A DNA stretch of 64,000 bases from JBFWUM01 sp050247255 (GCA_050247255.1 JBFWUM010000019.1:10716-74715), one strand, 5' to 3'. Shown: positions 46,123 to 56,157, numbered from the stretch's first letter. Numbers and translations are program-made. The notes: generated by a model from the sequence alone, not told the origin.

Positions 46123-46188
46123 AGTCAAAGGTCAAAGGTCGAAGGTCAAGGGCACGCACCTTTGACCTTTCACCTTTGACCTTTCACC
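46123..46188. repeat. Inverted heptamer array upstream of rpsO
   Basis: Arm AGTCAAA, GGTCAAA, GGTCGAA, GGTCAAG (46123-46150). Opposite arm TTTGACC, TTTCACC, TTTGACC, TTTCACC (46161-46188). The loop is only 10 nt. It is the same unit family as the array after rpsO and lies between truB and rpsO. Confidence 0.9.
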
Positions 46189-46241
46189 TGTACCGAGCCG
46201 CCGTACTGTTGCTAACTGCCCGATCAGAAAGAACTTACATT

Positions 46242-47117
46242 CTACGTCAGGACAACTTCGGGGTGCAAAGAATCGGCGTGTGTGCCCGGTTGCCCGAGCC
46301 CAAGAAGCCGTCCCTCGGCGTCGAGAATCCGGGTCCAGCCCTCCGGCCGGCCGCTGTAGTGCCCGGGCAGGAGCTCACGGCCGTGGGACGCCCGAAGCCG
46401 CCCTTCATCGGTCACGGTCACGGCGGGGAAGCGGGGGAGGAGCCCCTCCAGGGGCAGGACCCAGCCCGCGGCGGCTTCCGGGTCTGCCTGAAGCTCATCC
46501 AGCGTCATCGCTGCCTCGACCGTGAAATCCCCGCTCCGTGTCCGCCGCAGCGCCTCCAGGCAGGCCCCCGTCCCGACCGCCTGCCCCAGGGCGTGGGCGA
46601 ACGACCGGACGTAGAACCCGGCCGAACAGGTCAGCCGGACCACGGCCCGCTCCTCGTCCAGGTCCAGCAGGGTCAGCGCGGACACGTGCACGGGGACCGC
46701 CTTGAGCGCCACCGGTTGTGCGCGCCGGGCGAGTGCATAGGCACGGACGCCCTCCACCTTCTTGGCTGAGTAGGGCGGGGGCGTCTGCAGGTACTCCCCC
46801 TTCAGGGTCTCGAGCGCCGCCTCAACCTCGGCGCGCCGGATGGGGCCTGGCACCCGCCCGGTCTCGGTCCCGGTGATGTCGTATGTGTCGGTGGTAAGGC
46901 CGAAGCGGATGGTCGCCTCGTAGTCCTTGTCCGATGCCGACAGGAAGCGCACCAGCCGCGTCGCCTTGCCGCACGCCAGCGGCAGCACGCCGGTCGCCAG
47001 CGGATCGAGCGTGCCGGTGTGGCCGATGCGCTTCTCCCGCAGGGCCCGGCGCGCCACGGCCACGACGTCGTGCGACGTGAGGCCTTCCGGCTTGTCGACG
47101 ACGAGGACTCCGTCCAT
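46242..47117 (-). CDS. truB: tRNA pseudouridine-55 synthase TruB
   Basis: 291 aa. It makes the T-loop pseudouridine of tRNAs. Catalytic Asp is D38 in GHTGTLDPLATGVLPL; other family blocks are DKDYEATIRFG, PPPYSAKKVEGVRAYALAR and CSAGFYVRSFAHALG. The C-terminal PUA-like end is present. ATG 47117 starts MDGVLVVDKPEGLTSHDVV. A long upstream frame in the same phase is a shadow of nrnA. The upstream spacer is the GGCAGTC heptamer array. Confidence 0.95.
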   Translation of the reverse strand: MDGVLVVDKPEGLTSHDVVAVARRALREKRIGHTGTLDPLATGVLPLACGKATRLVRFLSASDKDYEATIRFGLTTDTYDITGTETGRVPGPIRRAEVEAALETLKGEYLQTPPPYSAKKVEGVRAYALARRAQPVALKAVPVHVSALTLLDLDEERAVVRLTCSAGFYVRSFAHALGQAVGTGACLEALRRTRSGDFTVEAAMTLDELQADPEAAAGWVLPLEGLLPRFPAVTVTDEGRLRASHGRELLPGHYSGRPEGWTRILDAEGRLLGLGQPGTHADSLHPEVVLT

Positions 47118-47118
47118 G

Positions 47119-47196
47119 GGCAGCTGGCAGTCGGCAGTGGGCAGTCGCTGTTGCAGGCAGGTGCGGCTGCCTACTGCCGGCTGCCGACTGCCGACT
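47119..47196. repeat. Inverted heptamer array between nrnA and truB
   Basis: Arm GGCAGCT, GGCAGTC, GGCAGTG, GGCAGTC (47119-47146). Opposite arm GCCTACT, GCCGGCT, GCCGACT, GCCGACT (47169-47196). The loop is 22 nt. The right arm encodes the last residues of nrnA (SAVGSRQ). Confidence 0.9.
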
Positions 47197-48166
47197 CGAT
47201 CTGCGCGGTGATCTTTTCTCGGAACACGGCCTTCAATTCCTCGAACGACCCGGTCGCGCTGCAGCCTGACGCGTTCTTGTGGCCGCCGCCGCCGAAGTCC
47301 CGGGCGACGGCGTTGATGTCGACATCGCCCTTCGAGCGCATGCTGACGCGCCAGTCGCCGGGGCCGCTCTCCTTGAAGAACACCACGGCCTGGATCTCCT
47401 TCACCGTCAGCGGCAGGTTGATCAGCCCCTCGGTGTCCTCGTAGGTGCCGCCGCACTCGGTGGCCAGCTGCTGCGTCACCCACACGGTGGCCAGGCGCCC
47501 GGTGTCGTCGAGCTCCATGTTGCTCAGCACCGCGCCGAACAGCTTGAGGCGTCCGAGGTTGTTGCTGTCGAAGATGCTGCGCGCCACCTGCGGCGGGTCG
47601 ACGCCGGCCTCCATGCACTGCCTGCAGATCTCGAACGTGTGCGGCGAGATGCTGGAGTAGTGGAACGAGCCGGTGTCGGTCAGGATGGCGATGTAGACGT
47701 GAGTGGCGATCTCGGGCGTCAGCGGGACGCCGAGCGCTTGCACCAGGTCGAACACCATCTCGCCGCAGGCGGCGGCGCCGAGGTCGAACCAGTTGACCGC
47801 CCCGTACATCGTGTTGCCGAGATGGTGATCGATGTTGATCACGAAGCCGCGGTCGAGCCCGGCGACGCCGGTACGCCCGAGGTCGCCACACTCCATCACG
47901 ATCACCGCGTCGCCCGGGTCGTCCACGCGATCGGCGATCTCGACGTCCGCCACGCCGGGGAAGACCATCAGCGGCGGCGGCGGCACGGTCGCGTTGACGA
48001 CCCGCACCTCCTTGCCGATCGCCTTGAGCGCATAGGCCATGGCCAGCTGCGAGCCGATGGCATCGCCGTCCTGGCGCACGTGCGAGCTGATCACGAACCG
48101 CTGCCGAGTGAGGATCTCGCGGACGACGTCGTCGCGGCTGGCGGTCTCAGGACTTGGTGGGGTCAT
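47171..48166 (-). CDS. nrnA: DHH-family bifunctional oligoribonuclease/PAP phosphatase NrnA
   Basis: 331 aa. The DHH domain has SSHVRQDGDAIGSQLAMAYALK, the motif INIDHHLGN (about residue 115) and an acidic ILTDTGSF block; the DHHA1 domain has GGGHKNASGC near the end. In related bacteria it degrades short RNAs and 3'-phosphoadenosine-5'-phosphate, and it usually sits with rbfA, infB and truB, as here. The start overlaps the rbfA end by 20 bp. The last residues come from the heptamer array. Confidence 0.92.
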   Translation of the reverse strand: MTPPSPETASRDDVVREILTRQRFVISSHVRQDGDAIGSQLAMAYALKAIGKEVRVVNATVPPPPLMVFPGVADVEIADRVDDPGDAVIVMECGDLGRTGVAGLDRGFVINIDHHLGNTMYGAVNWFDLGAAACGEMVFDLVQALGVPLTPEIATHVYIAILTDTGSFHYSSISPHTFEICRQCMEAGVDPPQVARSIFDSNNLGRLKLFGAVLSNMELDDTGRLATVWVTQQLATECGGTYEDTEGLINLPLTVKEIQAVVFFKESGPGDWRVSMRSKGDVDINAVARDFGGGGHKNASGCSATGSFEELKAVFREKITAQIESAVGSRQ

Positions 48167-48551
48167 CGGGCTCGTCGGCGGCTTCCTGCGCGCGGCGCGC
48201 GTCCTCTTCGTGAATCTCGCGGATCAGCTGCTCGACCCGCTCCTGGTTCTGGATCGCTTCGTCGAAGCGGAACTCGATCTCCGGCACGCGCCGCAGCCGG
48301 ATGCGGTCGCCGATCTGCCGGCGCAGGAACGGCGTCGCGCGCTGCAGCGCCTGCGCCGTCGCCTTGCGCGCCTGCGGATCGCCGAGGGTGGTGTAGAAGA
48401 CGCGGGCGATCTGCAGGTCGGCGGTGACCTGCACGCGCGTCAGGGTGATGAAGCCGATGCCCGGATCGTGCACGGCGCCGCGGCTCAGGAGCTCGCTCAG
48501 CTCCTCGCGAATCTGCTCGCCGACCCGATCCGGCCTGTGTCCCTGCGCCAT
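48147..48551 (-). CDS. rbfA: Ribosome-binding factor A
   Basis: 134 aa, KH-like fold protein needed for late 30S maturation. RPDRVGEQIREELSELLSR, the central ARVFYTTLGD and PFLRRQIGDRIRLRRVPEIEFRFDE are the RbfA signature. It lies between infB and nrnA in the conserved rimP-nusA-infB-rbfA order. A short ATTCNGA heptamer array occupies the whole spacer to infB. Confidence 0.94.
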   Translation of the reverse strand: MAQGHRPDRVGEQIREELSELLSRGAVHDPGIGFITLTRVQVTADLQIARVFYTTLGDPQARKATAQALQRATPFLRRQIGDRIRLRRVPEIEFRFDEAIQNQERVEQLIREIHEEDARRAQEAADEPDDPTKS

Positions 48552-48554
48552 GAC

Positions 48555-48582
48555 ATTCAGAATGCAGAATTCGGAATTCTGA
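48555..48582. repeat. Short palindromic heptamer array between infB and rbfA
   Basis: Four heptamers ATTCAGA, ATGCAGA, ATTCGGA, ATTCTGA fill the spacer directly after the infB stop. The centre CAGAATTCGGAATTCTG is a palindrome, so even this small array can form a hairpin. Confidence 0.8.
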
Positions 48583-48583
48583 A

Positions 48584-51382
48584 TTACGCGGTCGTCACGC
48601 TCACTTTCTCCTGCGTGACGACCTCAATGATGTCGCCGACCTTGACGTCGTTGTAGTTCGCCAGGCTGATGCCGCACTCGAAGCCGGCCTTCACCTCGCT
48701 CACATCGTCCTTGAAGCGGCGGAGGCCGCCGATCTTACCCTCGTGGACGACGACGCCATCGCGCACCAGCCGGGCGGTGGCATCACCACCGCGCTGGATC
48801 CTGCCCTCGGTGACCATGCAGCCGGCAATGGTGCCCGCCTTCGGCACGCGGAAGATCTCGCGCACCTCGGCGGCGCCGAGCCGCACTTCCTTGAACGTCG
48901 GATCGAGGAGGCCTTCCATCGCCTTCTCGATCTCCTCGGTGACGTTGTAGATGACCGTGTGGTGGCGGATGTCGACCTCTTCGCGCTCGGCCATGTCGGC
49001 GGCGTTGCGGTCGGGCCGCACGTTGAAGCCGATGATGATCGCGTTCGACGCCGAGGCGAGCAGCACGTCCGACTCGTTGATGGCGCCGACGCCCGAGCGG
49101 ATGATGCGGATCTTCACCTTGTCGTCGGACAGCTTGGCCAGCGAGTCGGCCAGCACTTCCGTCGACCCCTGCACGTCGGCCTTGACGATGATCGGCAGCT
49201 CCTTCATGCCGCCTTCGGCGATCTGTTCCTTGAGCGACTCGAGCGTGAGCCGGCCGCCCTTGGCGCCGAGCGCGCGCTCCTTGGCCTGCGCCTGGCGGAA
49301 GGTGGCGATCTGGCGGGCCTTGGCGGCATCGGCGACCGTCTGGAACGGATCGCCCGGCGACGGCAGGCTCGTGAGGCCGAGCACCTCGACCGGCGTCGAC
49401 GGCCCGGCCGCCTTCACCGGCTTGCCGCGGTCGTCGATCAGCGCGCGGACGCGCCCGACGACGGGGCCGGCGATGAAGTTGTCGCCGACGCTGAGCGTGC
49501 CGTCCTGCACCAGCACCGTGGCCACCGGGCCGCGGCCGCGATCGAGTTTCGCCTCGAGCACGGTGCCCGAGGCGGTCCGCTTCGGGTTGGCCTTCAGCTC
49601 GAGGATGTCGGTCGACAGCAGGATCATCTCGAGCAGCGTGTCGAGGTTCTCCTTCTTCTTCGCCGAGACCGGCACCATGACCGTCTGGCCGCCCCAGTCT
49701 TCCGGCACCAGGTTGATCTCGGCGAGCTCGCGCTTGACGTTGTCGGGGTTGGCGCCCGGCTTGTCGATCTTGTTGATTGCCACGACGATCGGCACGTTGG
49801 CCACCTTGGCGTGATCGACCGCCTCGCGCGTCTGCGGCATGACGCCATCGTCGGCGGCGACGACCAGCACGACGACGTCGGTGACCTTGGCGCCGCGGGC
49901 GCGCATGAGCGTGAATGCCTCGTGGCCGGGGGTGTCGAGGAAGACGACGTTGCGGCCGTCGCCGACTTCGACGTGGTAGGCGCCGATGTGCTGCGTGATG
50001 CCGCCGGCTTCGCGCTCGGCCACCTTCGTTTCGCGGATGGCGTCGAGCAGCGACGTCTTGCCGTGGTCGACGTGGCCCATGACGGTCACGACCGGCGCGC
50101 GCGTCACGATGTCCTCCGGGTTGACGTCCTCGACCTCGGCCGAAACGAGCTCTTCCTCGAAGCTGCGCGTCTCGACGTCGGCGCCGAACTCGCGCGCAAT
50201 GTCCTTGGCCACCTCGATGTCGAGCGTGCTGTTGATGGTCATCATCATGCGCTTCATCAACAGCTTCGCCAGCACGTCCTTCACGCGCACTTCGAGCTTG
50301 TCGGCGAGGTCCTTCACCGTCATGCCCTCGGCGAGCGTGATCGTGCGGGTAATCGGCGGCGGCGCGGCCGGGGCGGCCGGGGCCGCCGGCGCGCTCGGAC
50401 GCTCGCGTCGCGTCGTGACCGGGCGCTGTCCCGGACGGTGCTGGCCGAAGGGCGGCCGCTGGCCGAAGGGCGGCCGCTGCCCGAACGGCGGACGCTGCCC
50501 CGGCATGCCGGGCTGCTGCGTGCGGACCGGCTGGGAGGGGAGCGGACGCGGTCCGCCGAGCATGCCGGGCGTCGTCGGCCTCGGCGGCGGCGGATACGCG
50601 GGCCGTCCCGGACCGCCGGGACGCGCGCCCGGAGTTCCCGGACGAGCGCCGGCCGGCGGGGTGGCCGCCGGCGGCTGCGTCATCTTCGGCTGGGTGACGA
50701 CCGGGCGCTTGGCCGGCGTCAGCGGCCGCGCCGGCTGCGGCGTCTTGCCCGGTTCTTCGATGCGCAGCCGGATGGTCGGCGGCACGAAGCGGCCCGGCGC
50801 CTGCGGCGGAGCGGACGGTTCCGGCGATTCGGGTGCGGCCGCCGCGGGCGCCTCGGCTTCCGGTGCCGGCGGCGGTTCTTCGACGGCCGGGGCCGGCTCG
50901 GCGGCCGGCGGCGCCTCGGCCGCAACGGCAGGCGGGGCGGCGGGCGGCTCGACGGCGGCGGGCGGCGGGGCCAGGGCCGGGGCCGGGGCCTCGACGGCCT
51001 CCTCGGCTGCCGCAGCGGCTGCCGGCGTCTCCAGCTCCTCGGCCGGCGGCGCGGCGGGTGTGGCCGGCTTGATCGTTTTCACCAGGCGCGGCGGGCCGAG
51101 CACCGGCGCGGCCGGCTTGGCAGGCTCCGCCTTCTTGGCGGCTGCCGGCTTCTTGCCACCCTTGGCCGGCGCGTGGTGCGTGTCGGCGAACATGTCGCCG
51201 CCGGGTAGCGAGATGTTGCGCTGCCGCGCGACCCGCTCGACGAAGCTGCGCGCGACCACCTCTTCGAGGGTGCTCGAGGCGCTCTTCAGCTCGATGCCGT
51301 GATCGCGCTTCAGGAGCGCAAGCACTTCCTGGCTTGTCGTCTCGAGGAGCTCCGCGACCTTGTAAATCCGAACCGTTGCCAA
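48584..51382 (-). CDS. infB: Translation initiation factor IF-2
   Basis: 932 aa. The GTPase domain has GHVDHGKTSLLD, DTPGHEAF and NKID, followed by the EF-Tu-like beta-barrel and the C1/C2 domains binding fMet-tRNA. The first 50 residues form the IF2_N helix bundle. Residues about 65-335 are a very long Ala/Pro-rich linker containing three tandem GQRPPF units (about 50443-50499). The start is TTG 51382, three bases after nusA, with GAGGAA 7 nt upstream inside nusA. Confidence 0.96.
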   Translation of the reverse strand: MATVRIYKVAELLETTSQEVLALLKRDHGIELKSASSTLEEVVARSFVERVARQRNISLPGGDMFADTHHAPAKGGKKPAAAKKAEPAKPAAPVLGPPRLVKTIKPATPAAPPAEELETPAAAAAAEEAVEAPAPALAPPPAAVEPPAAPPAVAAEAPPAAEPAPAVEEPPPAPEAEAPAAAAPESPEPSAPPQAPGRFVPPTIRLRIEEPGKTPQPARPLTPAKRPVVTQPKMTQPPAATPPAGARPGTPGARPGGPGRPAYPPPPRPTTPGMLGGPRPLPSQPVRTQQPGMPGQRPPFGQRPPFGQRPPFGQHRPGQRPVTTRRERPSAPAAPAAPAAPPPITRTITLAEGMTVKDLADKLEVRVKDVLAKLLMKRMMMTINSTLDIEVAKDIAREFGADVETRSFEEELVSAEVEDVNPEDIVTRAPVVTVMGHVDHGKTSLLDAIRETKVAEREAGGITQHIGAYHVEVGDGRNVVFLDTPGHEAFTLMRARGAKVTDVVVLVVAADDGVMPQTREAVDHAKVANVPIVVAINKIDKPGANPDNVKRELAEINLVPEDWGGQTVMVPVSAKKKENLDTLLEMILLSTDILELKANPKRTASGTVLEAKLDRGRGPVATVLVQDGTLSVGDNFIAGPVVGRVRALIDDRGKPVKAAGPSTPVEVLGLTSLPSPGDPFQTVADAAKARQIATFRQAQAKERALGAKGGRLTLESLKEQIAEGGMKELPIIVKADVQGSTEVLADSLAKLSDDKVKIRIIRSGVGAINESDVLLASASNAIIIGFNVRPDRNAADMAEREEVDIRHHTVIYNVTEEIEKAMEGLLDPTFKEVRLGAAEVREIFRVPKAGTIAGCMVTEGRIQRGGDATARLVRDGVVVHEGKIGGLRRFKDDVSEVKAGFECGISLANYNDVKVGDIIEVVTQEKVSVTTA

Positions 51383-51385
51383 ATG

Positions 51386-52666
<1,281 letters not shown>

Positions 52667-52668
52667 AG

Positions 52669-53169
52669 TTAGAATTCGACCTCCAGGCGGCCGCGCGCAA
52701 TCAGGCGCAGCGGCAGCCGGTGCATCCGGCCATTGGGCGCCTCGAGCAGCACGGCCGCCTCGCCGGTGCCGTCACCGCCGGCGCCCTCGACGCCGCGCAG
52801 GTGCCCCTCGAACGCCTTCTGGTTGTCGACCGCCTCGCTGACCACCAGCTTGGCCAGGCGCCCGGCGAACCGCCGGTAGTCCGCCTCGCCGCGCAGCGGC
52901 CGGTCGAGTCCCGGCGACGACACTTCGAGCGTGTAGGAGAACGGGAGCGGGTCCTCGACGTCGAGAATGGTGCTGATCTCGCGGTTGACCTGCTCGCAGT
53001 CCTCGATGCTGACGCTCTCCTCGGCCGTGGCCGCGGGGCCCGGCCGGTCGATGAAGACCCGGACGACGTGCCCGGACGTCTCGCGGCGGCTCTGGATGTC
53101 CCAGACCTCCAGGCCGCGCGACGCGGCCACGCGCTCCGCGATGGTCCGAACCTGATCCAGCGGCTGCAT
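52669..53169 (-). CDS. rimP: Ribosome maturation factor RimP
   Basis: 166 aa from ATG 53169 (MQPLDQVRTIAERVAASRGLEVWDIQ). A longer frame to 53265 translates only repeat and terminator DNA. Family blocks are VRVFIDRPG, the acidic SIEDCEQVNREISTILDVEDPLPFSYTLEVSSPGLDRPL and an SH3-like C-terminal half. It acts in 30S maturation. It is first gene of rimP-nusA-infB-rbfA-nrnA-truB. An AGCT/GGGT octamer-like repeat (about 53170-53205) lies in its leader. Confidence 0.93.
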   Translation of the reverse strand: MQPLDQVRTIAERVAASRGLEVWDIQSRRETSGHVVRVFIDRPGPAATAEESVSIEDCEQVNREISTILDVEDPLPFSYTLEVSSPGLDRPLRGEADYRRFAGRLAKLVVSEAVDNQKAFEGHLRGVEGAGGDGTGEAAVLLEAPNGRMHRLPLRLIARGRLEVEF

Positions 53170-53242
53170 AAAAAGCTGCTGGGTAGCTGGGTTGCTCGGT
53201 GGCTCGTCGCCCCAGCCACTCATCCGCCCAGCGACCGCAAAC

Positions 53243-53267
53243 AAAAAAAGTGGGCACGGGCCCACTT
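53243..53267 (-). terminator. Rho-independent terminator between rimO and rimP
   Basis: On the minus strand an 8-bp stem AAGTGGGC/GCCCACTT with a 4-nt loop is followed directly by seven T. It lies 36 nt after the rimO stop, so it should end the rimO transcript and leave rimP-nusA-infB to its own promoter. Confidence 0.75.
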
Positions 53268-53302
53268 GGAGTACTACTCCGCCTAGGAAACGACCCTAAA
53301 TC

Positions 53303-54676
53303 TTAGCACGGCCGGACGAGCAGGTCATACCCCCGGCTGCCCACGATTTCGCCCGACACGAAGCGTCCCGGGGAGAACTCGGACGGGTCGCAGTCGGTCA
53401 GGTAGACCAGCGGGTCGATATCGGGCGCCTGGCCTTCCAGCCGTCCCCGCAACACCAGGTCGTGGTCGGCCGACGGGCCGTCGACAACCAGGCGGACGGT
53501 CTGGCCAACCCGCTGTTTCTGGGCGTCGGCCACGATCCGTTTCTGCAGGCTCATCAGTTGCGACTGGCGCTGCCGTTTCACCCGCGCCGGCACGTCGTCT
53601 TCAAGGCCGAAGGCCGAGGTGCCCTCCTCGTGCGAGTAGGTGAACACCCCCACGTGGTCGAAGCGGGTGTTCGAGACGAAATCGCGCAGCTCGGCGAAGT
53701 CGGCATCGGTTTCACCGGGGAAGCCGACGATGAAGGTCGTCCGCAGCGCGACGCCCGGCACCCGGCTCCGGATGCGCTGCAGCAGCGCGTCGTACGAGGC
53801 GCGCGTGCCGGGCCGCTTCATGCGCTTGAGCACCGCGTTCGAGGCGTGCTGGAGCGGCAGGTCGACGTACTTGCACACCTTGTCGCACTCCGCCATCGCC
53901 GCCAGCACGTCGTCGCCGATCGTGGTGGGGTAGAGGTAGAGCATCCGGATCCACTCGATGCCGTCCACCGCGTTCAGCTCGCGCAGCAGCCGCGCCAGCG
54001 CGCCCCGCTCGCCGCGGTCGATGCCGTAGAAGCTGGTGTCCTGCGAGATGAGCAGCAGCTCCTTGACGCCGCGCGCTGCCAGCGCGCGCGCCTCGGTCAC
54101 GATCGACTCGATCGGCCGGCTCCGGTATTCCCCGCGCAGCCTGGGAATGATGCAGAAGGCGCACTTGTAGTCGCACCCTTCGGCAATCTTCACGTAGGCA
54201 TAGTGCCGCGGCGTCGCGAGGAGCCGGGGCGTCTCGGCGTCGTAGATGTAGGTCGGCAGCCGCGACTCGCCAGTCACCGCCGTGCCGTTTGGGCGGAGCA
54301 GCGGCAGCACGTGGGGGCCGGCGTGAGCCGGCCCGCCCAGAGCCGTAACGATCTGCGGAACCTCGCCTGTCCCGAGCACCGCGTCGATCTCCGGTATCTG
54401 CGCCTTCAGCTCATCCCGATACCGCTCGGCGAGGCAGCCGGTGACCACGAGCGTCCGGCAGCGGCCGTTCTTCTTGTGCTCCGCCATTTCGAGGATGGCG
54501 TCGACCGACTCCTGCTTCGCCTTGTCGATGAAGGCGCAGGTGTTGACGATCAGGACGTCGGCCTCGGCGGCGTCGTGCGTGAGCTGATGCCCCTGCTGTT
54601 GCGCCAGCCCGAGCATCACCTCGGAGTCGACGAGGTTTTTCGGGCAGCCGAGCGACACCATGCCGACCTTCTTCAA
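53303..54676 (-). CDS. rimO: Ribosomal protein S12 methylthiotransferase RimO
   Basis: 457 aa from TTG 54676. N-terminal UPF0004 domain with Cys ligands (SLGCPKNLVDSE, VNTCAFIDKAK, VTGCLAERY), radical-SAM cluster motif CDYKCAFC, and a C-terminal TRAM domain. It methylthiolates Asp of S12. Between the two iron-sulfur domains, GGPAHAGPHVLPLL is encoded by a dispersed palindrome (54315-54334), a position outside conserved motifs. It is divergent from asnS with a 43-bp gap and closed by the terminator at 53243. Confidence 0.94.
   Translation of the reverse strand: MKKVGMVSLGCPKNLVDSEVMLGLAQQQGHQLTHDAAEADVLIVNTCAFIDKAKQESVDAILEMAEHKKNGRCRTLVVTGCLAERYRDELKAQIPEIDAVLGTGEVPQIVTALGGPAHAGPHVLPLLRPNGTAVTGESRLPTYIYDAETPRLLATPRHYAYVKIAEGCDYKCAFCIIPRLRGEYRSRPIESIVTEARALAARGVKELLLISQDTSFYGIDRGERGALARLLRELNAVDGIEWIRMLYLYPTTIGDDVLAAMAECDKVCKYVDLPLQHASNAVLKRMKRPGTRASYDALLQRIRSRVPGVALRTTFIVGFPGETDADFAELRDFVSNTRFDHVGVFTYSHEEGTSAFGLEDDVPARVKRQRQSQLMSLQKRIVADAQKQRVGQTVRLVVDGPSADHDLVLRGRLEGQAPDIDPLVYLTDCDPSEFSPGRFVSGEIVGSRGYDLLVRPC
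54315..54334. repeat. Dispersed palindrome in frame in rimO
   Basis: GGGCCGGC-GTGA-GCCGGCCC, perfect 8-bp arms, followed by GCCCAG and preceded by CACGTG. It is translated as GPAHAGPH and is a relative of the GTCCGGCT family with G/C exchanges in the arms. Confidence 0.8.
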
Positions 54677-54719
54677 CTTCTAGCTCCTGAGTCCAAACTA
54701 CTAGGATAATCGACCCACG

Positions 54720-56138
54720 ATGGCTCACGCTCGATATGTCGACGTCGCCGCGGCGTTGCAGGGGCAGGTGGCGACCGGCACGCGGGTGACGGTCCGCGGC
54801 TGGGTCCGGACGCGCCGTGATTCCAAGGCCGGCCTCTCGTTCATCCACCTGCACGACGGCTCGTGCTTCGACCCGATCCAGGTGGTCGCGCCGAAGGATC
54901 TGCCCAACTACGAGAGCGAGGTCCGCAAGCTCACCTCCGGCTGCTCGGTGGTGGCCAGCGGCGTGCTGACCGAAAGCCAGGGCCAGGGCCAGGCGGTGGA
55001 ACTGCAGGCCGACGAGGTCGAGGTGGTTGGCTGGGTGGACGATCCGGACACCTATCCCATCCAGCCGAAGAAAGCGTCATTCGAGTACCTGCGCGAGGTG
55101 GCGCACCTGCGGCCGCGCACCAACACGCTGGGCGCCATTGCGCGCGTGCGCCACTGCCTGAGCCAGGCGATCCACCGCTATTTCCACGAGCACGGCTTCC
55201 TCTGGGTGCACACGCCGATCATCACGGCGAGCGATGCCGAGGGCGCCGGCGAGATGTTTCGCGTCAGCACGCTCGACCTCGCCAACCTCGGCGCCATCCC
55301 GAAAACGCCGGACGGCCGCACCGACTTCGCACAGGACTTCTTCGGCAAGGAGGCGTTCCTGACCGTCAGCGGCCAGTTGAACGTCGAGACCTACTGCGTC
55401 GCGCTGTCAAAGGTCTATACCTTCGGCCCGACGTTCCGGGCGGAGAACAGCAACACCAGCCGCCACCTGGCCGAGTTCTGGATGGTCGAGCCGGAGATTG
55501 CCTTTGCCGATCTCGCCGCCAACGCCGATCTCGCCGAGTCGTTCCTCAAGGCCATCCTCACGACGCTGCTGAACGAACGCGGCGACGACCTGCGGTTTTT
55601 CGTCGAGCGCGTCGACAAGACGTGCATCGACCGCCTGCAGCGCTTCGTCAACTCGTCCTTCGAACGGATGTCGTACACCGAGGCCGTGGCGGCGCTGGAG
55701 AAGAGCGGGAAGACGTTCGAGTTCCCCGTGCGCTGGGGGATGGACCTGCAGTCCGAGCACGAGCGCTGGCTGACCGAGGAGCACGTCAAGGCGCCGGTCG
55801 TCGTCATGAACTACCCGAAGGAGATCAAGGCCTTCTACATGCGCATGAACGACGACGAGAAGACCGTGGCGGCGATGGACGTGCTCGCCCCCGGCATCGG
55901 CGAGATCATCGGCGGGTCACAGCGCGAGGAGCGGCTCGAGCGGTTCGATCGCCGCCTCGCCGAGCTCCAGCTCGACCCGTCGCACTACTGGTGGTATCGC
56001 GATCTGCGGCGCTACGGCACCGTGCCGCACGCCGGCTTCGGCCTCGGCCTGGAGCGGACGATCATCTACGCCACCGGCATGACGAACATCCGCGACGTGA
56101 TTCCGTTCCCGCGCACGCCCGGCAACGCGGCGTTCTAG
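54720..56138 (+). CDS. asnS: Asparaginyl-tRNA synthetase
   Basis: 472-aa class IIb enzyme. N-terminal OB-fold anticodon-binding domain (VTVRGWVRTRRDSKAGLSFIHLHDGS), then the catalytic core with FGKEAFLTVSGQLNVETYCVALSKVYTFGPTFRAENSNTSRHLAEFWMVEPEIAF and motif 3 GFGLGLERTIIYATGMTNIRDVIPFPRTPG. The AsnRS-specific long insertion is present. A GATAAT box (54705-54710) ends 9 nt before the ATG, suggesting a leaderless transcript. A three-copy AGGCAC(C/G/T) array begins on its stop codon. Confidence 0.96.
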   Translation: MAHARYVDVAAALQGQVATGTRVTVRGWVRTRRDSKAGLSFIHLHDGSCFDPIQVVAPKDLPNYESEVRKLTSGCSVVASGVLTESQGQGQAVELQADEVEVVGWVDDPDTYPIQPKKASFEYLREVAHLRPRTNTLGAIARVRHCLSQAIHRYFHEHGFLWVHTPIITASDAEGAGEMFRVSTLDLANLGAIPKTPDGRTDFAQDFFGKEAFLTVSGQLNVETYCVALSKVYTFGPTFRAENSNTSRHLAEFWMVEPEIAFADLAANADLAESFLKAILTTLLNERGDDLRFFVERVDKTCIDRLQRFVNSSFERMSYTEAVAALEKSGKTFEFPVRWGMDLQSEHERWLTEEHVKAPVVVMNYPKEIKAFYMRMNDDEKTVAAMDVLAPGIGEIIGGSQREERLERFDRRLAELQLDPSHYWWYRDLRRYGTVPHAGFGLGLERTIIYATGMTNIRDVIPFPRTPGNAAF

Positions 56139-56157
56139 GCACCAGGCACGAGGCACT
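56137..56157. repeat. Three-copy heptamer array after asnS
   Basis: AGGCACC, AGGCACG, AGGCACT in direct tandem, overlapping the asnS stop codon and reaching the end of the convergent gene. No complementary arm is present. Confidence 0.75.

Noticed and set aside
46091..46159. Extended S15 starting upstream at 46159
   Set aside because: The extra residues are translated heptamer repeats; the TTG at 46090 with GGAGG gives the exact family length of 89 aa.
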